64,000 nucleotides of DNA from Streptomyces finlayi (GTDB lineage Bacteria > Actinomycetota > Actinomycetes > Streptomycetales > Streptomycetaceae), in contig NZ_CP045702.1 in NCBI RefSeq assembly GCF_014216315.1, forward strand, positions 6,262,001-6,326,000, in the 5' to 3' direction. Positions 17,157-25,872 of the stretch are shown piece by piece; position 1 is the first letter of the stretch; the number at the start of each line of letters is the position of its first letter. Made by a program: the position numbers and the translations under genes. The notes under the pieces are model-generated. The model saw only the letters and a program-made list of their open reading frames with translations. It was not told the origin of the DNA and did no database searches.

Positions 17157-18574
17157 CGCTCCCCACGGAGACTGCCCACCCTGAGCTCGAGGGTCTGGGC
17201 ACGTACGAATTCGGTTGGGCCGACTCCGACGCGGCAGGCGCTGCGGCCAAGCGCGGCCTCTCCGAGGCTGTCGTCCGCGACATCTCGGAGAAGAAGAACG
17301 AGCCCGACTGGATGCTGAAGCTGCGGCTCAAGGGCCTGAAGCTCTTCGGCAAGAAGCCCATGCCGAACTGGGGCTCCGACCTCTCGGGCATCGACTTCGA
17401 CAACATCAAGTACTTCGTGCGGTCCACGGAGAAGCAGGCTGAGTCCTGGGAGGACCTGCCCGAGGAGATCAAGAACACGTACGACAGGCTCGGTATCCCC
17501 GAGGCGGAGAAGCAGCGCCTCGTCGCCGGTGTGGCCGCCCAGTACGAGTCCGAGGTCGTCTACCACCAGATCAACGAGGAGCTGGAGGCGCAGGGTGTCA
17601 TCTTCATGGACACCGACACCGCGCTGAAGGAGCACCCGGAGCTCTTCCAGGAGTACTTCGGCACCATCATTCCGGTCGGTGACAACAAGTTCGCCTCGCT
17701 GAACTCGGCCGTGTGGTCCGGTGGCTCGTTCATCTACGTGCCGAAGGGCGTGCACGTGGAGATCCCGCTCCAGGCCTACTTCCGTATCAACACGGAGAAC
17801 ATGGGCCAGTTCGAGCGGACGCTGATCATCGTCGACGAGGACGCCTACGTCCACTACGTCGAGGGCTGCACCGCGCCGATCTACTCCTCGGACTCGCTGC
17901 ACTCCGCGGTCGTCGAGATCATCGTGAAGAAGGGCGGCCGCTGCCGCTACACGACCATCCAGAACTGGTCGAACAACGTCTACAACCTCGTCACCAAGCG
18001 CGCCGTGGCGTACGAGGGCGCGACCATGGAGTGGGTCGACGGCAACATCGGCTCCAAGGTCACGATGAAGTACCCGGCCGTCTACCTGATGGGCGAGCAC
18101 GCCAAGGGCGAGACCCTGTCCATCGCCTTCGCGGGCGAGGGCCAGCACCAGGACGCCGGCGCCAAGATGGTCCACATGGCACCGAACACCTCGTCCAACA
18201 TCGTCTCCAAGTCGGTGGCACGAGGCGGCGGCCGTACCTCCTACCGCGGTCTCATCGAGATCGGCGAGGGCGCGCCCGGCTCCAAGTCCAACGTGCTCTG
18301 TGACGCCCTGCTGGTCGACACCATCTCGCGCTCCGACACCTACCCGTACGTCGACGTCCGCGAGGACGACGTGTCGATGGGCCACGAGGCGACCGTCTCC
18401 AAGGTCTCCGAGGACCAGCTCTTCTACCTCATGAGCCGCGGACTCACGGAGTTCGAGGCCATGGCGATGATCGTGCGCGGCTTCGTCGAGCCGATCGCCA
18501 AGGAGCTGCCCATGGAGTACGCCCTTGAGCTCAACCGGCTGATCGAGCTGCAGATGGAGGGTTCGGTCGGCTAG
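17153..18574 (+). CDS. sufB: Fe-S cluster assembly scaffold protein SufB
   Basis: Scaffold subunit of the SufBCD complex on which Fe-S clusters are built. The 473-residue product matches the family throughout, including the beta-helix core (CTAPIYSSDSLHSAVVEIIV, then WSNNVYNLVTKRA) and the C-terminal RGLTEFEAMAMIVRGFVEP helix that contacts SufC. Start ATG 17153 has GGGAGGAA about nine bases upstream and overlaps the sufR stop (ATGA). The following gene, sufD, starts 59 bp later; no terminator lies between. Confidence 0.97.
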   Translation: MTLPTETAHPELEGLGTYEFGWADSDAAGAAAKRGLSEAVVRDISEKKNEPDWMLKLRLKGLKLFGKKPMPNWGSDLSGIDFDNIKYFVRSTEKQAESWEDLPEEIKNTYDRLGIPEAEKQRLVAGVAAQYESEVVYHQINEELEAQGVIFMDTDTALKEHPELFQEYFGTIIPVGDNKFASLNSAVWSGGSFIYVPKGVHVEIPLQAYFRINTENMGQFERTLIIVDEDAYVHYVEGCTAPIYSSDSLHSAVVEIIVKKGGRCRYTTIQNWSNNVYNLVTKRAVAYEGATMEWVDGNIGSKVTMKYPAVYLMGEHAKGETLSIAFAGEGQHQDAGAKMVHMAPNTSSNIVSKSVARGGGRTSYRGLIEIGEGAPGSKSNVLCDALLVDTISRSDTYPYVDVREDDVSMGHEATVSKVSEDQLFYLMSRGLTEFEAMAMIVRGFVEPIAKELPMEYALELNRLIELQMEGSVG

Positions 18575-18633
18575 TAAGCCCGCCGACCGCGTTCCCCGAC
18601 CTCTTGACTGAGAAAGCGAGCACTACGACAGCC

Positions 18634-19851
18634 ATGGCTGAGGCTCAGAACTCCCCCACTCTCGACTCCGCTCGAGCGGGGGGGCCCCCTCCGGTGGGCT
18701 CCACCACCGCCGGGTCCATCGCGGTGGCCGCCGAGTCGACCGTCGCCACGCGCATGAGCGCGCCCCCGTCCTTCGACGTCGCGGACTTCCCCGTCCCGCA
18801 CGGCCGTGAGGAGGAGTGGCGGTTCACGCCGCTGGAGCGTCTTCGCGGGCTGCACGACGGCACCGCCGTCGTCACCGGCGACGCCTTGAAGGTCGCGATC
18901 GAGGCCCCGGAAGGGGTCACCGTCGAGACCGTCGGCCGCGAGGACTCGCGGCTCGGCAAGGCAGGCGTCCCGGTGGACCGTGTCGCCGCCCAGGCGTACA
19001 CGTCCTTCGTGCGGGCCTCGGTCGTCACGGTCGCCAAGGAGGCCGTGCTCACCGAGCCGATCCGGATCACCGTGCACGGCGAGGGCGGCGTCGCCTACGG
19101 CCACCAGCTCATCGAGCTGGGAGCCTTCGCCGAAGCCGTCGTCGTCATCGACCACACGGGTGACGCGGTGCTCGCCGCCAACGTCGACTACGTCCTGGGC
19201 GACGGTGCCAAGCTCACCGTCGTCTCGGTCCAGGACTGGGACGAGAACGCCGTGCACGTCGGTCAGCACAACGCGCTGATCGGCCGGGACGCCTCGTTCA
19301 AGTCGATCGTCGTCACCTTCGGCGGCGACCTGGTGCGTCTCCACCCGCGTATCAGCTACGCGGGCCCCGGCGGCGAGGCCGAGCTCTTCGGCCTGTACTT
19401 CACCGACAAGGGCCAGCACCAGGAGCATCGCCTCCTGGTCGACCACAACACCCCGCACTGCAAGTCGAACGTCGCCTACAAGGGCGCGCTGCAGGGCGAC
19501 GGTGCGCACGCCGTGTGGATCGGTGACGTCCTCATCCAGGCCAGGGCCGAGGGCACCGACACGTACGAGATGAACCGCAACCTCGTCCTCACGGACGGCG
19601 CCCGGGTCGACTCCGTGCCGAACCTGGAGATCGAGACCGGTGAGATCGTCGGCGCCGGCCACGCCTCCGCGACCGGCCGTTTCGACGACGAGCAGCTCTT
19701 CTACCTCCAGTCGCGCGGCATCCCCGCCGAGGAGGCCCGCCGTCTGGTCGTGCGCGGCTTCTTCGCCGAGCTCGTCCAGCAGATCGGCCTGCCGGACGTC
19801 GAAGCCCGTCTCCTCGACAAGATCGAGACCGAGCTGAAGGCGTCCGTCTGA
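18634..19851 (+). CDS. sufD: Fe-S cluster assembly protein SufD
   Basis: Partner of SufB and SufC in the cluster scaffold complex. The 405-residue product has the SufBD core from about residue 60 (FDVADFPVPHGREEEWRFTP) to the SufC-contact helix (SRGIPAEEARRLVVRGFFAE). The N-terminus between residues 6 and 28 is unusual: it is encoded by a GC-rich inverted repeat (18651-18684) and reads as low-complexity Ser/Ala/Gly/Pro, so it is probably a disordered insertion. Start ATG 18634 is preferred over an upstream TTG at 18604. Its TGA overlaps the ATG of the Rieske gene (TGATG). Confidence 0.95.
   Translation: MAEAQNSPTLDSARAGGPPPVGSTTAGSIAVAAESTVATRMSAPPSFDVADFPVPHGREEEWRFTPLERLRGLHDGTAVVTGDALKVAIEAPEGVTVETVGREDSRLGKAGVPVDRVAAQAYTSFVRASVVTVAKEAVLTEPIRITVHGEGGVAYGHQLIELGAFAEAVVVIDHTGDAVLAANVDYVLGDGAKLTVVSVQDWDENAVHVGQHNALIGRDASFKSIVVTFGGDLVRLHPRISYAGPGGEAELFGLYFTDKGQHQEHRLLVDHNTPHCKSNVAYKGALQGDGAHAVWIGDVLIQARAEGTDTYEMNRNLVLTDGARVDSVPNLEIETGEIVGAGHASATGRFDDEQLFYLQSRGIPAEEARRLVVRGFFAELVQQIGLPDVEARLLDKIETELKASV
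18651..18684. repeat. Imperfect GC-rich inverted repeat inside sufD
   Basis: A C-run plus CTCGA arm is answered by TCGAG plus a G-run, giving an imperfect hairpin around CTCCGC. The sequence resembles a dispersed palindromic repeat common between Streptomyces genes, but here it sits in frame within the sufD N-terminus. That it belongs to such a repeat family is from memory and not verified. Confidence 0.5.
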
Positions 19852-20168
19852 TGGCCTTCGTCAAAGCCTGTGCGCTGAGTGAGCTGGAGGACGACACCCC
19901 CAAGAGGGTGGAGCTCGACGGCACGCCGGTGTCCGTGGTGCGCACCGAGGGCGAGGTGTTCGCGATCAACGACATCTGCTCGCACGCGAACGTCTCGCTG
20001 TCGGAGGGCGAGGTCGAGGACTGCATGATCGAGTGTTGGTTGCACGGATCGAGTTTCGATCTGCGTACCGGCAAGCCGTCCGGTCTTCCCGCGACGCGCC
20101 CCGTTCCCGTTTACCCCGTAAAGATCGAAGGGGACGATGTGCTCGTCTCCGTCACCCAGGAGACCTGA
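19851..20168 (+). CDS. Rieske-type [2Fe-2S] ferredoxin of the SUF operon
   Basis: A 105-residue single-domain Rieske protein. The [2Fe-2S] ligands are visible as C43-x-H45 (ICSHANVSL) and C62-x2-H65 (CWLHGSSFD). It resembles the ferredoxin subunits of non-haem iron oxygenases, but its position between sufD and sufC, conserved in actinobacteria, points to a role in electron supply for cluster assembly or in redox sensing rather than ring hydroxylation. The ATG overlaps the sufD stop by one base and sufC follows after 7 bp, so it is co-expressed. Confidence 0.93.
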   Translation: MAFVKACALSELEDDTPKRVELDGTPVSVVRTEGEVFAINDICSHANVSLSEGEVEDCMIECWLHGSSFDLRTGKPSGLPATRPVPVYPVKIEGDDVLVSVTQET

Positions 20169-20175
20169 GTCACCC

Positions 20176-20940
20176 ATGGCAACGCTTGAAATCCGCGACC
20201 TGCACGTCTCCGTCGAGGCCGACAACGCCACGAAGGAGATCCTCAAGGGCGTCGACCTGACCGTGAAGCAGGGCGAGACCCACGCCATCATGGGCCCCAA
20301 CGGGTCCGGCAAGTCCACCCTCGCGTACTCGCTCGCGGGTCACCCCAAGTACACGATCACCAGTGGCACGGTGACCCTGGACGGCGAGAACGTCCTGGAC
20401 ATGACCGTCGACGAGCGCGCTCGCGCCGGTCTCTTCCTGGCCATGCAGTACCCCGTCGAGATCCCCGGTGTCTCGGTCTCCAACTTCCTGCGCACCTCCG
20501 CCACCGCCGTCCGCGGCGAGGCGCCGAAGCTGCGTACGTGGGTGAAGGAGGTCCGCGAGACGATGGCCGAGCTCCACATGGACCCGGCCTTCGCCGAGCG
20601 CAACGTCAACGAGGGCTTCTCCGGCGGTGAGAAGAAGCGCCACGAGATCCTTCAGCTGGAGCTCCTCAAGCCGAAGATCGCCGTCCTCGACGAGACCGAC
20701 TCCGGCCTGGACGTCGACGCGCTGAAGTCCGTCTCCGAAGGCGTCAACCGGGTGCGCGCGAGCGGTGAGGTCGGCACCCTGCTGATCACGCACTACACGC
20801 GCATCCTCAAGTACATCAAGCCCGACTTCGTGCACGTCTTCGCGAACGGCCGCATCGCCGCGTCCGGCGGCGCCGAGCTCGCCGACAAGCTGGAGAACGA
20901 GGGCTACGAGGCATACACGAAGGGTGGCGCTTCCGCGTGA
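20176..20940 (+). CDS. sufC: Fe-S cluster assembly ATPase SufC
   Basis: ABC-type ATPase that drives conformational change in the SufBCD scaffold; cytosolic, not a transporter. The 254 residues show Walker A GPNGSGKST at 40-48, signature FSGGEKKR at 148-155 and Walker B/D-loop LDETDSGLD at 171-179, the SufC-specific form. Start ATG 20176 was chosen because family similarity begins there (MATLEIRDLHVSV); the frame upstream belongs to the ferredoxin. Its TGA overlaps the sufS GTG. Confidence 0.97.
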   Translation: MATLEIRDLHVSVEADNATKEILKGVDLTVKQGETHAIMGPNGSGKSTLAYSLAGHPKYTITSGTVTLDGENVLDMTVDERARAGLFLAMQYPVEIPGVSVSNFLRTSATAVRGEAPKLRTWVKEVRETMAELHMDPAFAERNVNEGFSGGEKKRHEILQLELLKPKIAVLDETDSGLDVDALKSVSEGVNRVRASGEVGTLLITHYTRILKYIKPDFVHVFANGRIAASGGAELADKLENEGYEAYTKGGASA

Positions 20941-22205
20941 CTGACGCCCGACAGGGGCTCTCCGGCCTCCTCGACACCGAGGCGATCCGCAAGGACTTCC
21001 CGATCCTGGGCCGCACGGTCCACGACGGCAAGAAGATCGTTTACCTGGACAGCGCGGCGACGTCGCAGAAGCCGCGCCAGGTCCTCGATGCGCTCAACGA
21101 GTACTACGAGCGGCACAACGCCAACGTCCACCGCGGTGTGTACACCATCGCGGAGGAGGCCACCGCGCTGTACGAGGGTGCTCGCGACAAGGTCGCGGCC
21201 TTCATCAACGCGCCGAGCCGCAACGAGGTGATCTTCACGAAGAACGCCTCCGAGTCGCTCAACCTCGTGGCCAACATGCTCGGCTGGGCCGACGAGCCCT
21301 ATCGGGTGGACAGCGACACCGAGATCGTCACCACGGAGATGGAGCACCACTCCAACATCGTGCCGTGGCAGCTGCTCTCGCAGCGCACCGGCGCGAAGCT
21401 GAAGTGGTTCGGCATCACCGACGACGGCCGTCTCGACCTGTCCAACATCGACGAGATCATCACGGAGAAGACGAAGATCGTCACCTTCACCCTGGTCTCG
21501 AACATCATGGGCACGATCAATCCGGTCGAGCAGATCATCCGCCGCGCCCAGCAGGTCGGCGCGCTGGTCTGCATCGACGCCTCGCAGGCGGCCCCGCACA
21601 TGGTGCTCGACGTGCAGGCGCTGCAGGCGGACTTCGTGGCCTTCACCGGTCACAAGATGGTCGGTCCGACCGGCATCGGCGTGCTGTGGGGACGGCAGGA
21701 ACTCCTGGAGGACCTGCCTCCGTTCCTCGGCGGCGGCGAGATGATCGAGACCGTGTCGATGCACTCGTCGACGTACGCGCCCGCGCCGTACAAGTTCGAG
21801 GCGGGTACGCCCCCGATCGCCCAGGCCGTCGGCCTCGGCGCGGCCGTGGACTACCTCTCGGCGATCGGTATGGAGAACATCCACCGTCACGAGCAGGCGA
21901 TCACGGAGTACGCGGTGAAGCGGCTCCTGGAGGTCCCGGACCTCAGGATCATCGGCCCGTCGACGGCGGTGGACCGTGGCGCGACGATCTCGTTCACCCT
22001 GGGTGACATCCACCCGCACGACGTGGGCCAGGTTCTGGACGAGCAGGGCATCGCCGTCCGGGTCGGTCACCACTGTGCGCGGCCGGTGTGCCTGCGGTAC
22101 GGAATTCCTGCGACGACGCGAGCGTCGTTCTATCTGTACTCCACGCCCGCCGAGGTCGACGCCCTGGTGGACGGTCTCGAACACGTACGGAACTTTTTCG
22201 GTTAA
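20937..22205 (+). CDS. sufS: Cysteine desulfurase SufS
   Basis: PLP-dependent class V enzyme that takes sulfur from cysteine as a persulfide for Fe-S assembly. The 422-residue product has the PLP lysine K240 (FTGHKMVG) and the persulfide cysteine C380 in VGHHCARPVC, the group II (SufS) arrangement. It starts at GTG 20937, overlapping the sufC stop (GTGA). Its natural sulfur acceptor, SufU, is encoded 26 bp downstream. Confidence 0.97.
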   Translation: MTDARQGLSGLLDTEAIRKDFPILGRTVHDGKKIVYLDSAATSQKPRQVLDALNEYYERHNANVHRGVYTIAEEATALYEGARDKVAAFINAPSRNEVIFTKNASESLNLVANMLGWADEPYRVDSDTEIVTTEMEHHSNIVPWQLLSQRTGAKLKWFGITDDGRLDLSNIDEIITEKTKIVTFTLVSNIMGTINPVEQIIRRAQQVGALVCIDASQAAPHMVLDVQALQADFVAFTGHKMVGPTGIGVLWGRQELLEDLPPFLGGGEMIETVSMHSSTYAPAPYKFEAGTPPIAQAVGLGAAVDYLSAIGMENIHRHEQAITEYAVKRLLEVPDLRIIGPSTAVDRGATISFTLGDIHPHDVGQVLDEQGIAVRVGHHCARPVCLRYGIPATTRASFYLYSTPAEVDALVDGLEHVRNFFG

Positions 22206-22231
22206 ATGCCACAACTGCTGAGGGTTGACTG

Positions 22232-22687
22232 GTGAAGCTTGATTCCATGTACCAGGAAGTGATCCTGGACCACTACAAGCACCCCCATGGGCGCGGCCTG
22301 CGGGACGGCGACGCCGAGGTGCATCACGTCAACCCGACGTGTGGCGACGAGATCACGCTCCGGGTGAAGTACGACGGCGAGACGATCACCGACATCAGCT
22401 ACGACGGCCAGGGCTGCTCCATCAGCCAGGCCAGTGCCTCCGTGCTGAACGAGCTGCTCGTGGGCAAGCAGCTCGGCGAGGCGCAGAAGATCCAGGGCGC
22501 GTTCCTGGAACTGATGCAGTCGAAGGGCCAGCTGGAGCCGGACGACGCGATGGAGGAGGTGCTGGAGGACGCGGTCGCGTTCGCCGGTGTCTCCAAGTAC
22601 CCGGCCCGGGTCAAGTGCGCGCTGCTGAGCTGGATGGCGTGGAAGGACGCGACGGCGCAGGCGCTGTCCGAAGGGAAGACCGCATGA
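22232..22687 (+). CDS. sufU: SufU sulfur-transfer protein
   Basis: Zinc-dependent sulfurtransferase that accepts persulfide from SufS and passes it to SufB; the IscU-like fold is used for transfer rather than as a scaffold. The 151-residue product has the zinc ligands Cys37 and Asp39 (NPTCGDE), Cys62 (GQGCSIS) and Cys129 (VKCALLSW). The 18-20 residue insertion between the second and third ligands typical of SufU is present. The start is GTG 22232. Its TGA overlaps the ATG of the last suf gene. Confidence 0.96.
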   Translation: MKLDSMYQEVILDHYKHPHGRGLRDGDAEVHHVNPTCGDEITLRVKYDGETITDISYDGQGCSISQASASVLNELLVGKQLGEAQKIQGAFLELMQSKGQLEPDDAMEEVLEDAVAFAGVSKYPARVKCALLSWMAWKDATAQALSEGKTA

Positions 22688-23019
22688 GTGAAGAGACAGT
22701 CGCACTGAAGCCGGCCTCCGAGGAGGAGGTCCGCGAGGCGCTGTACGACGTAGTCGACCCCGAGCTGGGCATCGACGTCGTCAACCTGGGCCTCATCTAC
22801 GGCATCCACGTCGATGACGCCAACATCGCCACGCTCGACATGACCCTGACGTCGGCGGCCTGTCCGTTGACCGATGTCATCGAGGACCAGGCGAAGTCCG
22901 CGACCGACGGCATCGTCAACGAGTTGCGCATCAACTGGGTCTGGATGCCGCCGTGGGGCCCGGACAAGATCACGGACGACGGGCGCGAGCAGCTGCGCGC
23001 GCTCGGATTCAACGTCTGA
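22684..23019 (+). CDS. SufT-like MIP18/DUF59 Fe-S maturation protein
   Basis: A 111-residue MIP18-family (DUF59) protein that ends the operon. It has the DPELGIDVVNLGLIYG signature (25-40) and the conserved cysteine C60 in TSAACPLTDVI. Proteins of this family help carry or deliver Fe-S clusters to target proteins, and it is regularly the last gene of actinobacterial SUF operons. The ATG overlaps the sufU stop (ATGA). A 23-bp terminator hairpin follows after 18 bp. The symbol sufT is used for some relatives but I leave it blank. Confidence 0.92.
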   Translation: MSEETVALKPASEEEVREALYDVVDPELGIDVVNLGLIYGIHVDDANIATLDMTLTSAACPLTDVIEDQAKSATDGIVNELRINWVWMPPWGPDKITDDGREQLRALGFNV

Positions 23020-23037
23020 CCGGTCAGGACACGCGTG

Positions 23038-23085
23038 CACCGCGGGGCGCCTTTCCCCTGTCCAGGGGAGAGGCGCCCCGCGGTG
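23038..23085. terminator. Strong bidirectional terminator at the suf operon end
   Basis: A 23-bp stem (23038-23060 with 23063-23085, one G-T pair) with a 2-base loop lies between the suf operon and the convergent membrane protein gene. It should stop transcription from both sides. Confidence 0.9.
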
Positions 23086-23111
23086 CTGTGCGCGGTGCGG
23101 GGCCGGTCAGG

Positions 23112-24281
23112 TCATCCGCCGTGGTGCGGGGTGCTGTCCTTCGGGGAACCGCCCTGCTGGGGCACGGCAGCGGCCTCGGCGAGGACGGGGCCCAGGTTCT
23201 CCGTGCGGATGCGGCGGTCGACGTACAGCAGGCCGCTCACCAGGAGCGGGAAGGGGCCCGAGACGATCTGCGCGACCATCTGCCCGATCATGACCGCCAC
23301 CAGATAGCCGCTCATCGCGAAGATGACGGCGGTGGGACTCGGGTCGGCGTCCAGGTCGGCGGTGGTGATGATGGTCGGGAACATGCCGAGAATCGAGAAC
23401 GGCATCTGGATGATGTAGGCGGCGAATCCCGCTATGGCGGCGGCCAGCCACGTGATGCCGAGTACCCGCCACCAGTCGCCGCGCACCAGCTGCGACGAAC
23501 GGCGCAGGGCCTCGAAGGGGCGCTGCCCCTCGAAGACCACGGCCGCCGGGGCCAGTGAGAACTTCACCCAGAGCCAGAGCGCCAGCGGCGCCGTGAGCAG
23601 GGCGCACAGCACGCCGAGCGACATGATGGTGAGGGCGCCGTTGCCGCCGTCCAGGGTGATGAGAGCGACCATCATGGCGAAGAACGCGACCATGACGAGC
23701 AGGACCGGGACGGCCACGACCAGACCCATGAGGAACACGGTGCCGACCATGGACGCCATGCGCGCGCGGGAGCGCCGCCACACGGCGGCGAAGGTGACCT
23801 GGCGGCCCAGGACCGCGTCCTGGAGGACCGCCGGAACGCTCGCGTACATCAGGGCGGAGGCGAGCACGACGAGAACGATGCCGAGCAGCGCCACGACGCC
23901 GAAGGCGGTCAGTAGTGGCACGACGTCCGAGGAGTCGGGATCGACGTGCTGGGGGAGCGCGACGACGTGCTCCAGGTGGCTGGCGACGGCGGAGTAGGCG
24001 ATGACCATCGCCGCCACCATCACCAGCGATGATCCGCCCCACAGCACGAGGCCCATGCCGAACAGCGGCTTCCAGTAGCGGCCCATCGTGGTGAAGGCAC
24101 CGCCCAGCAGGTCCCCGAGCTTCAGCGGTGCCAGGGGTATGACTCCGGGCTTGGGCGGGGGCGTCCAGCCACCCCACCCGGGCGGGCCGGGTGGTCCGCC
24201 GTACACACCCTCGCCGTACGGCGAGCCCCCGAGATGCGCGCCGCTGTATGCGCCGCCGCCCCACCCTGCGTCCTGCGACAC
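23112..24281 (-). CDS. Multi-pass membrane protein, glycerophosphodiesterase-membrane-domain-like
   Basis: A 389-residue membrane protein. The first 45 residues are Gly/Pro/Tyr-rich and probably cytosolic and disordered (GGPPGPPGWGGWTPPPKPG). Then comes LKLGDLLGGAFTTMGRYWKP and about six hydrophobic segments. The RPFEALRRSSQLVRGDWWRVLG loop is typical of the DUF7544/GPDPase_memb group of Streptomyces membrane proteins. No catalytic motif is visible and the function is unknown. Convergent with the suf operon and divergent from dapD, with a 151-bp gap to it. Confidence 0.8.
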   Translation of the reverse strand: MSQDAGWGGGAYSGAHLGGSPYGEGVYGGPPGPPGWGGWTPPPKPGVIPLAPLKLGDLLGGAFTTMGRYWKPLFGMGLVLWGGSSLVMVAAMVIAYSAVASHLEHVVALPQHVDPDSSDVVPLLTAFGVVALLGIVLVVLASALMYASVPAVLQDAVLGRQVTFAAVWRRSRARMASMVGTVFLMGLVVAVPVLLVMVAFFAMMVALITLDGGNGALTIMSLGVLCALLTAPLALWLWVKFSLAPAAVVFEGQRPFEALRRSSQLVRGDWWRVLGITWLAAAIAGFAAYIIQMPFSILGMFPTIITTADLDADPSPTAVIFAMSGYLVAVMIGQMVAQIVSGPFPLLVSGLLYVDRRIRTENLGPVLAEAAAVPQQGGSPKDSTPHHGG

Positions 24282-24432
24282 TGCTTCTCCGTCATGTCGT
24301 TGTTCGTACAGTCGTCCGATGTACCGGTCGGGACACCGTAGCGTTCCCCGGCGGAGCTCACCGGCGAGGAGCGGTGTGCCGGAGGCCGGGACCGGTTCGC
24401 TCGTGCGGGCCCCGGCCGGTTAGGTTCTGGTC

Positions 24433-25428
24433 ATGACCGACACGACTTCCCAGGCTTCCCCCCGTACCACCGGCGCCGTTGCGGCCGGCCTCGCCACCAT
24501 CGCCGGTGACGGCAGCGTTCTCGACACCTGGTTCCCCGCTCCCGAGCTCACGGCTGATCCCGGCCCGGCCGGTACGCAGCGCCTCACGCCGGACGAGGCC
24601 GTGAACCGGCTCGGGGAGGCCGCGGGCAGGGCCATCGGCGTGGACGCCCGCCGAGGCGTCGAGGTCGTGGCCGTCGCCACGGTCATCTCCTCGCTGGACG
24701 ACAAGCCGCTCGACGCGCACGACGCGTACCTGCGTCTGCACCTGCTCTCCCACCGGCTCGTCCAGCCGCACGGGCAGAACCTCGACGGGATCTTCGGCCT
24801 CCTCGCCAACGTGGCGTGGACCTCGCTCGGTCCGGTCGCCGTCGACGAGCTGGAGAAGGTCCGGCTGAACGCCCGCGCCGAAGGCCTGCACCTCCAGGTC
24901 ACCTCGGTGGACAAGTTCCCGCGGATGACGGACTACGTCGCGCCGAAGGGCGTGCGGATCGCCGATGCGGACCGGGTCCGGCTCGGTGCGCACCTCGCGG
25001 CCGGTACGACCGTCATGCACGAGGGCTTCGTCAACTTCAACGCGGGCACGCTCGGCACGTCGATGGTCGAGGGCCGCATCTCCGCGGGCGTCGTCGTCGG
25101 CGACGGCTCCGACATCGGCGGCGGCGCGTCCACCATGGGCACGCTCTCCGGTGGCGGCAACGTCCGCATCGCGATCGGCGAGCGCTGCCTGGTCGGTGCG
25201 GAGGCGGGCGTCGGTATCGCGCTGGGCGACGAGTGCGTCGTCGAGGCGGGGCTGTACGTCACGGCGGGTACGCGCGTCACGATGCCCGACGGCCAGATCG
25301 TCAAGGCCCGTGAGCTCTCCGGCGCCTCGAACATCCTCTTCCGCCGCAACTCGGTCACCGGCGCGGTGGAGGCCCGCCCGAACAACGCGGTCTGGGGCGG
25401 CCTCAACGAGATCCTGCACCACAACTAG
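24433..25428 (+). CDS. dapD: 2,3,4,5-tetrahydropyridine-2,6-dicarboxylate N-succinyltransferase
   Basis: Succinylates tetrahydrodipicolinate in the lysine/diaminopimelate pathway, needed for cell-wall peptidoglycan. The 331-residue product is the actinobacterial DapD type. An N-terminal alpha/beta domain (to about 170) is followed by a left-handed beta-helix of hexapeptide repeats (ADRVRLGAHLAAGTTVMHEG, GGGASTMGTLSGGGN, GVGIALGDECVVEAGLYVTA). Start ATG 24433 follows a short spacer. The TAG stop (25426-25428) lies within the left end of the palindromic element at 25425-25594, so that element serves as its 3' boundary. Confidence 0.95.
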   Translation: MTDTTSQASPRTTGAVAAGLATIAGDGSVLDTWFPAPELTADPGPAGTQRLTPDEAVNRLGEAAGRAIGVDARRGVEVVAVATVISSLDDKPLDAHDAYLRLHLLSHRLVQPHGQNLDGIFGLLANVAWTSLGPVAVDELEKVRLNARAEGLHLQVTSVDKFPRMTDYVAPKGVRIADADRVRLGAHLAAGTTVMHEGFVNFNAGTLGTSMVEGRISAGVVVGDGSDIGGGASTMGTLSGGGNVRIAIGERCLVGAEAGVGIALGDECVVEAGLYVTAGTRVTMPDGQIVKARELSGASNILFRRNSVTGAVEARPNNAVWGGLNEILHHN

Positions 25429-25594
25429 GTCCTGTCTGGAGTTCCAGCGCGGGAGAAGGAGCGGCGTCCGGCACCGCCGCCTCCGGCGTTGTCGTCAGTC
25501 GCGAGGGCTCCGCCATCGCTCCCTCCTCCGCCTTGGATTCGACGGCACCGGACGCCGCTCCTTCTCCCGCGCTGGAACTCCAGACAGGACCTAG
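25425..25594. mobile_element. 170-bp MITE-like element with 47-bp perfect inverted repeats
   Basis: Arms 25425-25471 and 25548-25594 are perfect 47-base inverted repeats, both ending in CTAG, around a 76-bp centre. The inner ends read GTCCTGTCTGGAGTTCC. There is no room for a transposase. The form (long terminal inverted repeats, possible 4-bp CTAG target duplication, no coding) fits a miniature inverted-repeat element mobilised in trans. Because CTAG is itself palindromic, duplication and terminus cannot be told apart. As RNA it would also be a very stable terminator for dapD. Confidence 0.65.
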
Positions 25595-25872
25595 GGCGAC
25601 GAGCGGGTGGCGTGCCGGGTTCGGCCGGCAGCCGCCCTGCCCTCAGTCGCCGGACGGGCTCGGCACCCCCGGCCCGTCCGGCGATGCGAAGGCGCCGAGC
25701 AGTGCGGCGTGGGCGCTGCGCAAGGCTTCGGCCGCCGCTTCCCCGGCGGGCTGCAAGGGTTCACGGACCGGGCCCGTGGGCAGCAGGGCCTTGGCCGTCA
25801 CGGTGCCGGGGAGGCCGGATGACATCATCAACTCGAAACGCACGAACGGCAGGCGGACGCGGGGGCGGGCAC

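Noticed and set aside
25595..25872. Minus-strand frame 25643-25900 (85 codons) between the MITE-like element and the lipoprotein gene
   Set aside because: The part after VRFELMMSSGLP looks partly protein-like, but it has no ribosome-binding site, overlaps the lipoprotein start and matches no family I know; the 278-bp stretch is left unassigned.
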